From Candidatus Binataceae bacterium (GTDB lineage: Bacteria; Desulfobacterota; Binatia; Binatales; Binataceae), in the NCBI GenBank assembly GCA_035294265.1, contig DATGLK010000025.1:59666-123665 (forward strand): a stretch of DNA of 64,000 nucleotides, given 5' to 3'. Below the pieces are notes generated by a model, which ran no database searches, was not told where the DNA came from, and was given only the letters and a program-made list of their open reading frames with translations. Position 1 is the first letter of the stretch; each line of letters begins with the position of its first letter. Positions 26,359 through 36,075 of this stretch are shown here, in pieces. Position numbers and translations under genes: made by a program.

Positions 26359-28401
26359 ATGAAGCGAGATCTCCGACAGCGTCACCTATCTATTTTGGAG
26401 CTCGGTGGCTCGCTGCTCCTGGCTTTGATTGCCGGTTGCAGCAGCAGTGGCGGAGGATCGAGCCCAACCCCGACCGCGACACTCACCGCGACGCCCACCG
26501 CGACCATCTCGCCTACGGCAAGCGCCACTGCAACGGCATCCCCGACTCCAACCCCGGCGCCCTCGCCAACCCCCAGCCCGACCCCGACCATCGCTCCGCT
26601 GGCGCTGTTCGTGGCTGATAACTGCGCCGCCAACGTCAAGCTGTTCGCGCTCACCGACAGCGGTAATGTTCCGCCCGAGGCGGTGATCGGCAGCGGCGCG
26701 CAAGTTGCCGGCCCAGCTGGAATCGGGGTCAGCAGCAACAACATCTATGTCGCCAATTCCTGCAACAACAGCGTCACGCTTTACCCGCTGGGCAGTCAGG
26801 GCGCCGGCGCGCCGCTGACCCGAATCATCGGTGCCAATACGGACCTCAGCCAACCCTCGGGACTAGCCACCAGCCTGGGTGCCGGAGTTTTTTGGGTAGC
26901 CAATAGGACAGCCAATAGTCTGAACGAATACCCACTGGGACTGGGCCTGACCGGCGATAATGATATTGCGCCTATCGCTCGGGTCAGGGGCAGCAACACG
27001 GGGCTGAGCAGTCCCGATGGCATCGCAACCGACGTCTTCGGCAATATTTACGTGGCTAACGCCACCGCCAATAGCGTGACGGTGTACAGCTCTTCGGCGA
27101 TCGGTAACGACGTTCCCATGGCTACCATTTCGGGCCCGCTCACCACGCTGAGTAATCCCGGTGGTATCGCGGTGGACCAAAACGGTGTCATCTATGTGGC
27201 CAACGGAGCCGGTTCGGGCACGCCAAGCATCCTTGAGTTCGCCCCCAGCAACAACGCTACGCCCAACGGTAACATTGCACCAACCACGGTTATCAGCGGC
27301 AGCAACACGCTTTTGGCCACCAGCAACGCGCTGGCGGTCGATGCCTCCGGCAATCTCTACGTGGCACCCACCGTCTCGCCGCAAGTGTCGGCCAATCCGC
27401 CGCAAATCCTGATCTTTGCGCCTGGCGCCAGCGGCAATGTCGCCCCCAGCAAGATCATCGGCGGAAGCAACACGGCTATCTTCGAACCTGAAGCGGTCGC
27501 CCTTGATAGTACCGGCAACATCTATGTTGGCGATCAGATGGCGGCCTCGATCGCAAGCTACCCGGCTGGCTCTCAAGGCAACATCGCACCCAGCGCGCTG
27601 ATCGGCTCGGTTAACAGCAAACTGGTAGCGGTATCGGGGATTTCCACCGACGCGAGCGGCGATATTTTCGTCAGCGGGTTGAATGGCACCGTGAGCGAAT
27701 TTGCCGCCGGCAGCGAAGGCGACATAGCTCCGATCGCCACGGTCGCCGGTGCCAACACAACTCTGAGCCAGGTCCCGGCGTTGGCCCTGGACCAGGCCGA
27801 TACTATCTACGCCGCCAATTTTTCAGCGACCTCCACCGGCAGTGTACTGACCTTTCCCGCCAACAGCAGTGGCGACGTAGCTCCGAGCACTCAAATCATC
27901 GGCGGCAGTACTACCTTGGATGTGCCCTCGGGTTTGGTCGTCGATAACGCCGGCAACATCTATGTCAGCAATTTGCTGGGCAATTCGCTGGCGATCTTTG
28001 CCTCGGGCAGCACCGGCGACGTGCCGCCAACGACCACTATCAGTGGGGCCAGTACAGGGCTGAACGGGCCTCAGGGACTAGCTTTGGGCAAAGACGGTAC
28101 GCTGTACGTTGCCAACACCAACGGCGCCAATCTATTGGGCTTTGCCTCGGGCTCCTCGGGCAACGTCGCGCCCAGCTTGTTTATCGGTGGCGGCAGCAGC
28201 CTGCTGGTCAATCCGGTGGGGGTGGCGCTGGACAGCAGCGGCAATTTCTACGTTGCCGACAGCGCAGTGGCCAACCTAGGCTCCGCCATCCTGGTTTTTG
28301 ACGCCGGGCTCAGCGGCGATAGTCCCCCCACCGCGGTCATCGGTGGACCACTGACCAATCTGGCCAAGGTCTCCGCCATCGCGGTGGGCCTGACCCATTA
28401 A
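26359..28401 (+). CDS. Large NHL-type beta-propeller lipoprotein
   Basis: A 680-residue lipoprotein. The signal ends in lipobox LIAGC (about residue 28), followed by a Thr/Pro linker with repeated TPT and SPTP units (about 36-80) and then about twelve propeller repeats of some 45-50 residues (IYVANATANSVTVYSSSAIG, IYVSNLLGNSLAIFASGSTG). The first two blades hold cysteines, VADNCAANVKLF and VANSCNNSVTLY, close to the column where the selenopropellers carry selenocysteine. I chose the ATG at 26359 because the signal starts there. It begins a run of three lipoprotein genes. Probably an outer surface or periplasmic binding scaffold; ligand unknown. Confidence 0.85.
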   Translation: MKRDLRQRHLSILELGGSLLLALIAGCSSSGGGSSPTPTATLTATPTATISPTASATATASPTPTPAPSPTPSPTPTIAPLALFVADNCAANVKLFALTDSGNVPPEAVIGSGAQVAGPAGIGVSSNNIYVANSCNNSVTLYPLGSQGAGAPLTRIIGANTDLSQPSGLATSLGAGVFWVANRTANSLNEYPLGLGLTGDNDIAPIARVRGSNTGLSSPDGIATDVFGNIYVANATANSVTVYSSSAIGNDVPMATISGPLTTLSNPGGIAVDQNGVIYVANGAGSGTPSILEFAPSNNATPNGNIAPTTVISGSNTLLATSNALAVDASGNLYVAPTVSPQVSANPPQILIFAPGASGNVAPSKIIGGSNTAIFEPEAVALDSTGNIYVGDQMAASIASYPAGSQGNIAPSALIGSVNSKLVAVSGISTDASGDIFVSGLNGTVSEFAAGSEGDIAPIATVAGANTTLSQVPALALDQADTIYAANFSATSTGSVLTFPANSSGDVAPSTQIIGGSTTLDVPSGLVVDNAGNIYVSNLLGNSLAIFASGSTGDVPPTTTISGASTGLNGPQGLALGKDGTLYVANTNGANLLGFASGSSGNVAPSLFIGGGSSLLVNPVGVALDSSGNFYVADSAVANLGSAILVFDAGLSGDSPPTAVIGGPLTNLAKVSAIAVGLTH

Positions 28402-28454
28402 TCCAGCGCCATACCTAGACCGGAGCTGAAGCGCAGTTCGATTCGAGGCCGAGC

Positions 28455-29888
28455 ATGAATAGCCACGGTAAACATCGCGAGTTCGCGTTAAGTGATCTTC
28501 GATCGATAACCTCACGCATCGGTGCCAGCCGCGCCAGTTGGATGGCCCTGGCGGGAATATGGCTGATGCTCTCCGGATGCGGCGGGAGCAGCGCTTCTTC
28601 GCCCTCGCCCACTCCCAGCGCTAGCCCAACCCCCACCGTCGCCCCCACCGCCTCGCCAACACCGACTCCGGTTCCGCAGGCCGCCACCAACGCCAGCGTT
28701 TTCGCGGTCGATTGCACCACCCAGCGTGCCTACATACCGATGCCATTTTTAACTGCCACAGGCGGGGAAGTCGCGGAACTGGATTTGAGCGTGGATCCGG
28801 CTCAAAAAGATCCGCGCATCGGTACGATCAACTTGGGAATTGACGGCTATCTGCCGCGTACCGCTGCCGCCGACCCGATCGATGGCGAAGTACTAATAAC
28901 CTCCGACAACGGGCTTAATACCGGTAATTTGCAATTGCTCAACGAAAGTAGCGGGGCTCTAACCAGCTATTCCTTTCCCACCGGAAGCCGGCCGCGCGCC
29001 ACCGATGGCGTGGTGTACGACACCAAGACCGGAACCGCGATGGTCTCGATGAGTGACTCGATAGCGGATTGCACCGCCGCCAGCGGTGGCTGTACCGGAA
29101 CGGCGCTGTTCAATCTGGCCAAAGCCCAGTTCGGACCGCTGTTGGTAACCGGCGATATATTGGACGGTTTCGCCTACGACGGACCTGGTGCTCTGGCCTT
29201 GGGATCCACCCAAGCGCTCTCGCCCAATCTCATCGGCATCAATCCGGCGACTCCCATCGCGTGTAGCTTTGCCGACGACAATATCGTCGGGCTTAACGCC
29301 AATCCCGACGCGATCGCGGTCGATCCGACCACCAACATCTGGGTGGTCGGCAATCTGGATTCCCCCAGCGCATCGGTGGTCAATCTCACCGGCTCATCCT
29401 TCACCACACCGCCCAACTGTCTGCTCAATGAGGGCGGTACGCCGCCAAACTCGGTCAATTTCAATACTCAGAGTGGCAGCAACATGGCGGGCACCAGCAT
29501 CAATGCACTGACCCATCAGGCGCTGATCAGCGGCAGCCTGAGCAACGCCGTCGCGCTGCTCACTCTGCCCTCCAAGCCGGCCAGCCAGCTAACCGCCGCG
29601 ATGGTCAGTGGGATTAACTCCTCGCTCCCTCAGGATCCCTTGGGCAACAACTTCATCGCCGCCACTTATCCCTACGCCACGGTCATCGATAGCTGCCACA
29701 ACTTCGGCTATATCCTGGAAGAACAGGGTAATTTTCTGGTCCAAATCGATCTGGCTGCCTTTCAAAACAGCCCCACCGCGCTCAGCACGGCGCTGCCCAC
29801 GGGCCAATGCGCAGGGACGACCAGCACCACTTTCAGTTGCGACAATGGGGCGGGGGTGAAGTTCTTTCCGCTGCCCTCCGTCCAATAG
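28455..29888 (+). CDS. Lipoprotein of unknown function
   Basis: A 477-residue lipoprotein with a long positively charged leader, a helix (WMALAGIWLMLSGC) and lipobox LSGC near residue 42, then a Ser/Pro/Thr linker (SPTPSASPTPTVAPTASPTP). The remaining ~400 residues look beta-rich with propeller-like strands (DAIAVDPTTNIWVVGNLDSP, TYPYATVIDSCHNFGYILEE) and several cysteines. It is 53 bp downstream of the propeller lipoprotein. It shares the linker type and general architecture with the lipoprotein at 53819-55384. No family recognised. Confidence 0.75.
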   Translation: MNSHGKHREFALSDLRSITSRIGASRASWMALAGIWLMLSGCGGSSASSPSPTPSASPTPTVAPTASPTPTPVPQAATNASVFAVDCTTQRAYIPMPFLTATGGEVAELDLSVDPAQKDPRIGTINLGIDGYLPRTAAADPIDGEVLITSDNGLNTGNLQLLNESSGALTSYSFPTGSRPRATDGVVYDTKTGTAMVSMSDSIADCTAASGGCTGTALFNLAKAQFGPLLVTGDILDGFAYDGPGALALGSTQALSPNLIGINPATPIACSFADDNIVGLNANPDAIAVDPTTNIWVVGNLDSPSASVVNLTGSSFTTPPNCLLNEGGTPPNSVNFNTQSGSNMAGTSINALTHQALISGSLSNAVALLTLPSKPASQLTAAMVSGINSSLPQDPLGNNFIAATYPYATVIDSCHNFGYILEEQGNFLVQIDLAAFQNSPTALSTALPTGQCAGTTSTTFSCDNGAGVKFFPLPSVQ

Positions 29889-29924
29889 CAAATGCGCGAT
29901 CGGGATCACTACAAGGAACGAACC

Positions 29925-32900
29925 ATGACGATGCTTACACTCACTGGCCGCTCCAACCGGCTATACACTCGAGCAACCGAGCTTTTGCCCGTGCGCGCAA
30001 TCGCCCTCTTGATTTTGTCATGCGCGTTGGCAGCTTGCAGCGGGGGCTCCTCGGGCAGCGCCCCTACGCTGGCTTCCAGTAGCAATTCTCCCGGACTGTC
30101 ATCTTCCGGCGACACCGGTACCACCCAGGGTAGCTCGCCTTCTTCCTCGTCTAGCGGCACCGATTCCTCAGCCTCGGTCGATCCCGACTGCCAGTCCTTG
30201 ACTTTGCCCAAGGTCGAGAATTGTCGCGTCGGTGGCACCGGTGCCAACAAAAATGACGTTATTCTGCCTTCGACCAACTGCCCCAAGGGTGCCGAGGTCG
30301 GCGACTCTACGGTGGTGGGGCAGATTACGCTCAACTCGGGCGCAGCTTTGGTGGTGCGTGACCAGGACGTACAAATTCCGGCCAATCTGACTACCACGGG
30401 TATCAATATTAATAGCGGCGGCAGCCTGCTGGTGGGTACCGCCAAGTGCCCGATAGGTACTACGAACAGCCGCGACAACCTGACCATCACCTTTACCGGC
30501 GCTCGGCCCAGCGACTGCCCGGCCAGCGACACGGCGGCCACCGACAAGGAAAGCTGCCACAGCAAGGGGATCGTGGTTAATTCCGGTGGCGCGGTTCAGA
30601 TGTACGGGATCAAGGGAGTGCCCAGCCGCGGCGGGATCAGTTGGACCTATCTGGCGCAACCGGCCGGACCGGTCAAGTATTCTTCGGCGGCCAAAGTGGC
30701 CGTGCCGATCAACGCAGCAGGAACTCCAGCTACCGGTCCCAACACACTTTATCTGGCTAACGACGTGCAAGGCGGTGCCTTGAGCAACGGCGGATGGCAG
30801 GTGGGCGACTGGATTGTCGTGGCCACGACCAGCTTCAGCCCCTTCGAGAGCGAATTTGTCAAGATCACAGGTTTGACCGCGCATGCTCCCACCGCGTCCG
30901 AGCCATGGTCTACCGTGGTTACGGTTTCACCAGGCTTGCAGTATTACCATTTCGGCGGTCCCAATCCGTATGCCAACGATTGCGGTTCAACCCCCGATGT
31001 CAACTGCAAGACGCCCGGGCCCAAAAGCTACGCTGGCGACGCCACTATTAACTATGGCGTGGACGAGCGCGCCGAGGTCGGCCTGATAAGTCGCAATATC
31101 GTGCTCACTTCCGACGCCGACTCGGTCCCTGCTAGCAATGCCCATTGGGGCGGCGAGGTCAGGGTGCTGGCCAATTTCACTTCGGTTCGCTTTCAGGGAG
31201 TGGAATTGCAGAAGTTCGGCAAGGAGCATCTGGGCAGTTACCCGCTCCATCTGCATATGGACGGCAATTTGGCGGGCAAGGACCTGTTGCTGGACGCCGA
31301 TAGCGTCGATCACAGCTACAACAAGTGCGTCACCGTGCACATGACCAGCAACGCCGCGGTCAGCAACATCGTCTGCGCACGCATCGTCGGGCACATTTTT
31401 TACGAGGAGTGGAGCACCGAAGAGAACATCAGCTTTACCAACAATCTTGGCATCGGCGCGATGAGCAACAATTTCGCGGTCAACAACGGCGCTAGTGCCA
31501 ACAACGACGACAACAGTCAGCAACTGATCGACAGTTATTGGTGGAACGGCGACAACATGGTCGTTCCTCGGGGAACTATTGCCTACAACGGTTTCAAGAT
31601 TGCCAATACCGACAACATCCAGAATCCCAGTCACGGCGTCTGCCAGGTCTACGATTCATTAACCACCGGCAAGGGAACGCTGTATAACGGCTCTCTGAAC
31701 AACCCCCCGCCCGGTAGCGTCGCGCCAAATCCGCCCATCTGGTTTCTCGATCCGTGGCAGAACAATCCCAAGTTCACCTGTCCGATGCCCAATGCGATTT
31801 ACTACGAGCCGGCCAGCGGCTTTTGGATCACCAACCTATCCGCTAAGTTAACCGGCAATTCGATCGCCGGTTGCCAGGGTACCGGCAAAGCCTACTGGCT
31901 GGCGCCCGCCGCGAGTAGCCAGTTCCTACCCATTGGGGCCCGCTATACCGGTCAACTTCATGGCGAGCTGATCAATAACCGCGGCCACGGCTGCGAGTCG
32001 GGAATTTACAGCGAGGGCGAACGAACTATTTCGCTGCAACCTTTCGGCTATCAGGGCGGACTTCACGACGCGACCCATCAGACGGTGATGAATATCGTCG
32101 ACGGTATTACGCTGACCCGGATGCGTAATCGCGGCATCTGGCTACGCCCCTCGTTCTACTTGGTGCGCGATGCCCGTGTCGCGACCGATCGAATCGCGTT
32201 GTCGCTGGTGACTTCGGGAGGACCCGATGGCAACTATCCCGGCGAATACTCCTATCTGGCCGACTCGGTCGTGGTCGGGATCAGCCAAAACAACGTCGAC
32301 CGATTCGGCAACCCCAGTTGCTACAATTCTGTCATTGCCCCGGCCCTTGCCCAGGTCGGTGGCGGCGCCTGGGGATGCTTGGACCAGACCGCTGCGCAGG
32401 TGGGCCAACTCCCCAGCGGTGCCGACTATATCAATCTAGGTTATCCCCTGCCGCTGGCCGGATACGACATGCTCGGCTACATGATCTACGATGGTCCGGC
32501 GCTTATCTTCCACGATCGCTTCGTCAATTTTCGCGTTGCTCCAACCTCGACTACCGGCGGCCTGGCAAATTTGCTGGATACCTGGGATTCTGATTTTCTG
32601 GCGAAGGCCAGCAACATTCCCGGCGGGACCTATGAAGGCGACGCCGCCTTGGGCTGGTTTACCTCGGCCAATCCCAGCGCCTACCCGGTGTTGACCGCCT
32701 CCCGAAATCTCAGCTTTACCGGGGTCGACCTGCGCCACCAGGTATTCACGCAGGCGGTTAATACCGGCTCCTTCGGCGACGGCGACAAGAACACTGCCAT
32801 TTACGATATCGACGGCACCCTGACCGGGCTGACCTTGGCCAATGCCAGCAACGCTCAGGCCACCCATTACTTTCCCATTTCGCTTAACAACCTGGCCTTT

Positions 32901-34208
32901 AATGCCACGGGCTACGCGGCGGCGGGAATTTGCAGCAATTCCAGTATCGGTTCCGTGGACGAATGCCATGCCACCGGCGGCCTGAACAGCAGCCTGGAAG
33001 GGATCGCCACCGCCAACATGTCGCCGGCGGAGATCGGCTCTCTGGAGTTCCAGGAGCAGGCCTACCTGTCGCAGCCGGTCACCTTCACTCGCGACGATGT
33101 CGATTTCCTGACTTCCGAGCCGCAGCCCTATCACAGCTCGATGACGTTGACCGGGCGTAACGGACAGGGCATCTGGGAACCCAAGGTCGCCAGCGGCTTC
33201 GGCTATACCATCACCGCCGCGACCGGGATTCCTGCGATCTCCCAAATTGGCCTGGTTGATGTCGCCAAACCCGACATCAGCAGCATTAATCCATTCTACG
33301 TTCGAGTCGGTATCTGCTACACCGGTACCAACAATTATCATCCAACGGCGGCCAGTTCTTTCGCCATCACCCGTGGTTATCAGTCCTGGGGTGGCGGCGG
33401 CGTGGTCGAAAACAACTTGCCGTTGCGCCAGTACTATAATCAGCTCGATGGCAACCTGTTTGGTGACAATACCACTCCAGGTAATGGCTATTGCTGGAAT
33501 CTGACCAACCAGAACAGGCTGGATGAAACGCTGTGTCCGTCGGTGGGCGTCAGCCTGGCTCCAGGCAGCTCGTGTTCAACCAACAACGGGGGATGCCCCA
33601 GTGGCACCACCTGCCAGACCGACAAAACCGGCTCTTTGGTCTGCATCAATCCGACTACCACCCTGACCAGCGCCAGCAGCATCGGTGCCCTGCTTTCTCC
33701 CGCTCCCAATCAGACCTGTTCGACCAACAACGGGGGATGCCCGGCGGGAACGGCCTGTCAGCTTAACAGCGCAGGGGCGGCGATGTGCCTCAATCCCAGC
33801 GTTTACTACTACGACCCAACCGCCGGCATGCTGTATTTTTATGTCGCGCAGACCGAGCCCAACGCAATAGGCGAGTCGCCGCTAGGCAACTGCTTCCCGA
33901 ACAATCCAGATGAACCAGCCTTCTGTCCCGACAAGGCGGGAGGGTTCGATTCCTACTATGTCTGCCCTGCGGAAGGTTGCGTGCAATACAAGGTCACGCT
34001 GACCGACCCCAATTACGTTCCCGCGGCTTCGACCTGCACGCCCTATCCGACCTATGCCCAGACGGCGGCGCCGATGGATTATCATCTGGCGCTTTCGGGC
34101 AACCCCAGCAGCGCGCTGTGCCGTACCAGCTCGCTGGGCAACGGCAATCCGCTTTATCCTCACTACACCGCCTCGCAGCAGCCTGCCTGCAACATCAACC
34201 AGCCCTGA
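29925..34208 (+). CDS. Giant G8-domain / beta-helix lipoprotein
   Basis: A 1427-residue lipoprotein, lipobox LAAC near residue 37, followed by a Ser/Gly/Thr linker. Residues about 85-330 resemble a G8 domain (NSGAALVVRDQDVQIPANLT, GNG-like turns). The central part is a right-handed parallel beta-helix akin to CEMIP/TMEM2-type proteins: YPLHLHMDGNLAGKDLLLDA, KCVTVHMTSNAAVSNIVCAR, VGHIFYEEWSTEENISFTNN. Near the C-terminus two cysteine-rich repeats occur, CSTNNGGCPSGTTC and CSTNNGGCPAGTAC. AAGGAACGAACC precedes the ATG. The eukaryotic relatives act on hyaluronan, so carbohydrate binding or cleavage is plausible but unproven. A terminator follows. Confidence 0.8.
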   Translation: MTMLTLTGRSNRLYTRATELLPVRAIALLILSCALAACSGGSSGSAPTLASSSNSPGLSSSGDTGTTQGSSPSSSSSGTDSSASVDPDCQSLTLPKVENCRVGGTGANKNDVILPSTNCPKGAEVGDSTVVGQITLNSGAALVVRDQDVQIPANLTTTGININSGGSLLVGTAKCPIGTTNSRDNLTITFTGARPSDCPASDTAATDKESCHSKGIVVNSGGAVQMYGIKGVPSRGGISWTYLAQPAGPVKYSSAAKVAVPINAAGTPATGPNTLYLANDVQGGALSNGGWQVGDWIVVATTSFSPFESEFVKITGLTAHAPTASEPWSTVVTVSPGLQYYHFGGPNPYANDCGSTPDVNCKTPGPKSYAGDATINYGVDERAEVGLISRNIVLTSDADSVPASNAHWGGEVRVLANFTSVRFQGVELQKFGKEHLGSYPLHLHMDGNLAGKDLLLDADSVDHSYNKCVTVHMTSNAAVSNIVCARIVGHIFYEEWSTEENISFTNNLGIGAMSNNFAVNNGASANNDDNSQQLIDSYWWNGDNMVVPRGTIAYNGFKIANTDNIQNPSHGVCQVYDSLTTGKGTLYNGSLNNPPPGSVAPNPPIWFLDPWQNNPKFTCPMPNAIYYEPASGFWITNLSAKLTGNSIAGCQGTGKAYWLAPAASSQFLPIGARYTGQLHGELINNRGHGCESGIYSEGERTISLQPFGYQGGLHDATHQTVMNIVDGITLTRMRNRGIWLRPSFYLVRDARVATDRIALSLVTSGGPDGNYPGEYSYLADSVVVGISQNNVDRFGNPSCYNSVIAPALAQVGGGAWGCLDQTAAQVGQLPSGADYINLGYPLPLAGYDMLGYMIYDGPALIFHDRFVNFRVAPTSTTGGLANLLDTWDSDFLAKASNIPGGTYEGDAALGWFTSANPSAYPVLTASRNLSFTGVDLRHQVFTQAVNTGSFGDGDKNTAIYDIDGTLTGLTLANASNAQATHYFPISLNNLAFNATGYAAAGICSNSSIGSVDECHATGGLNSSLEGIATANMSPAEIGSLEFQEQAYLSQPVTFTRDDVDFLTSEPQPYHSSMTLTGRNGQGIWEPKVASGFGYTITAATGIPAISQIGLVDVAKPDISSINPFYVRVGICYTGTNNYHPTAASSFAITRGYQSWGGGGVVENNLPLRQYYNQLDGNLFGDNTTPGNGYCWNLTNQNRLDETLCPSVGVSLAPGSSCSTNNGGCPSGTTCQTDKTGSLVCINPTTTLTSASSIGALLSPAPNQTCSTNNGGCPAGTACQLNSAGAAMCLNPSVYYYDPTAGMLYFYVAQTEPNAIGESPLGNCFPNNPDEPAFCPDKAGGFDSYYVCPAEGCVQYKVTLTDPNYVPAASTCTPYPTYAQTAAPMDYHLALSGNPSSALCRTSSLGNGNPLYPHYTASQQPACNINQP

Positions 34209-34237
34209 CCTGGTTTGCTTGAGACCGCGCATTGGGG

Positions 34238-34268
34238 GCGGGCTCCGAACTAACTATTCGGAGCCCGC
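34238..34268. terminator. Bidirectional intrinsic terminator
   Basis: GCGGGCTCCGAA (34238-34249) pairs perfectly with TTCGGAGCCCGC (34257-34268) around the loop CTAACTA. It lies between the convergent G8 lipoprotein and PiT genes and can end both transcripts. Confidence 0.8.
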
Positions 34269-34291
34269 TTCTAGATCAGCCGCTGGATGGG

Positions 34292-35233
34292 TTATCTCGA
34301 AGTGATTGCGCACAGATAAGCAAGCGCCAAGCCCGACACCGGCGCAACCGCCCAGCCCTTGAGGATGGCCTTCAGCACCGGCCAGGAAACCGTGTTGCGT
34401 CCGCGTGCCAAGCCGGCGCCCAGCAAAGCGCCCACCAGCGCTTGATTCATCGAGGTGAAGTCACCCAGACCCACCACCGCCGACAACACCACCAGGCCTT
34501 GCACCAACTGGGCCGCGCTGGCCATGGCTAAATCCACCCGAACAATCTCGAACGCGACTCGCTCCAACAGCGGCCGACCCCAGGTCAGAACGCCCGCGGC
34601 CAATCCCAGCCCGCCGATTGCACCGGCGGCATACAAACCGCTGACGTGAGCAGGGATAAACAGGGCGGTGGCATTGGAGACGTCGTTGGCGCCCATCGTC
34701 AGCGAAGCCAAGCCGCCGGCGGCGACTAACAGCTTACCGGCGAGCGCCGCCTTGCCATGAAAGCCGGGAAGGTGGTCAAGCAGCAGGGTAAAGGCCCAGC
34801 CCAAAGCTATCGCGACAAGCGGCGCGAGGATCCAGACTACGACTAGGCGAGCGATCGTCAGCCACTGCACCCGCAAGTGCAGGGCCAAACCCGCGCCGGC
34901 CACCGCGAAAACCAAGATTTGAATGGTCGAGGTGGGGATTTTAAGACGGTTGTAAAGCGTAGTTAGAAAAAAAGCAGCGGCGATTATCGCTGCCGCCGCG
35001 CCCGGGTGCAGCGAATCGACCTCGATCACGTGGCGGCCCACAGTCAGCAGGACGCGGTGGCTCAAGAAGCTCGCTCCCGTCATGACCAGAATCGCCATCA
35101 CCAGCAGGGCTGGCCGCAAACCGATCGAACCGGTGGCGTAAGGCATCCCCATGCAGGCGCCGGTATAGTGAGCGCCCATGCTCCAGGCAAACGCGAGCGC
35201 AAGCAGGATGAGGAGCGCGCCGCTCAGGCCCAT
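34292..35233 (-). CDS. PiT-family inorganic phosphate transporter
   Basis: A 313-residue membrane protein of the PiT (PF01384) family, proton- or sodium-coupled phosphate uptake. The C-terminal signature SLTMGANDVSNATALFI is intact. The matching N-terminal signature, normally GANDVAN, is degenerate (GAHYTGACMGMPYATGS) and lacks the Asp, so transport might be altered. It is shorter than typical PiT (about 330-500 residues). The ATG follows the stop of the PAP2 gene by one base (TGATATG), indicating coupled translation with a phosphatase that may supply phosphate. Confidence 0.85.
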   Translation of the reverse strand: MGLSGALLILLALAFAWSMGAHYTGACMGMPYATGSIGLRPALLVMAILVMTGASFLSHRVLLTVGRHVIEVDSLHPGAAAAIIAAAFFLTTLYNRLKIPTSTIQILVFAVAGAGLALHLRVQWLTIARLVVVWILAPLVAIALGWAFTLLLDHLPGFHGKAALAGKLLVAAGGLASLTMGANDVSNATALFIPAHVSGLYAAGAIGGLGLAAGVLTWGRPLLERVAFEIVRVDLAMASAAQLVQGLVVLSAVVGLGDFTSMNQALVGALLGAGLARGRNTVSWPVLKAILKGWAVAPVSGLALAYLCAITSR

Positions 35234-35234
35234 A

Positions 35235-35891
35235 TCACGCTCCCCCGATTCGTTTGCCGGCAGAGAAAGCTGGGTGGCGCCAGGGCAGCCACAGGCCGAT
35301 CCAGACCAGTCCCATCAGATAAGCCACCCACAGATCGCTGGGCCAATGCGCACCCAACACCAGGCGGGCTGCCGCGCAGGCCATCAGTATCAGCAATACC
35401 GCCAGTGCAATTACTGCTCTCGCCAGGCCACGCAGGTCGAGCGCGCCGAGCAGGCCGAGATAGCCGAAGGTAGCGACATAGACCAAGGCCGAGATTGACG
35501 GGAAGGCATGGCCGCCCAGTCTTATCGGAACATGGATCAGCACGGGCGATGGGCGCGGCTGAGCCACGACCGGCGACAACCACAACCCAAACAGCCAAAG
35601 CCCGAAGAAAATCGGCAAAGCGAGCAGTGCGGCGCGCCATCCGCTGAATATCCAGGCACCGACGAACGCAAGTCCCAGCAGGCCGAAGCAGGCTGGAGGA
35701 TCGGCAGCTGCCGTCATTTGCCTGGCCCACCCAAGAGAATACGGCAGTGCGCGTTGAACCATCCGGGCCAAGGCGACGTCGCCGGGAAAATAAGGGGCGC
35801 GGGCGGCGCCCCAAATCAGCACCGCGCAAAGCGCGCCACCGATGGCGAGCGCGAAGGCGAGCGGCTTTGAATAGCGTGTCGCGGTGTCCAT
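35235..35891 (-). CDS. PAP2-superfamily phosphatase
   Basis: A 218-residue integral membrane phosphatase of the PAP2 type with six helices. Motif 1 is reduced (VVAQPRPSPV), motif 2 is LGGHAFPSISA (catalytic His) and motif 3 is AARLVLGAHWPSDLWVAYLM (nucleophile His and Asp). It hydrolyses lipid or undecaprenyl (pyro)phosphates. It is translationally coupled to the PiT gene, so released phosphate might be taken up by that protein. Confidence 0.85.
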   Translation of the reverse strand: MDTATRYSKPLAFALAIGGALCAVLIWGAARAPYFPGDVALARMVQRALPYSLGWARQMTAAADPPACFGLLGLAFVGAWIFSGWRAALLALPIFFGLWLFGLWLSPVVAQPRPSPVLIHVPIRLGGHAFPSISALVYVATFGYLGLLGALDLRGLARAVIALAVLLILMACAAARLVLGAHWPSDLWVAYLMGLVWIGLWLPWRHPAFSAGKRIGGA

Positions 35892-36075
35892 GGCAGCGGC
35901 CTCCCTGGGTTGACGGCGAGGCGACGGGCGCAGCCCGACGACGCTCTGCCCAGGGCATCTCTATCGCGCGATTCAGCGTTTCACAATCGCACGTATCGCC
36001 TGTCGCTGGCTTACAGAGGGAGTCGGTTGGCCCGGCCTGCCTCACAGCGGCACGCGCGGCCCTGTTCGAATGACA

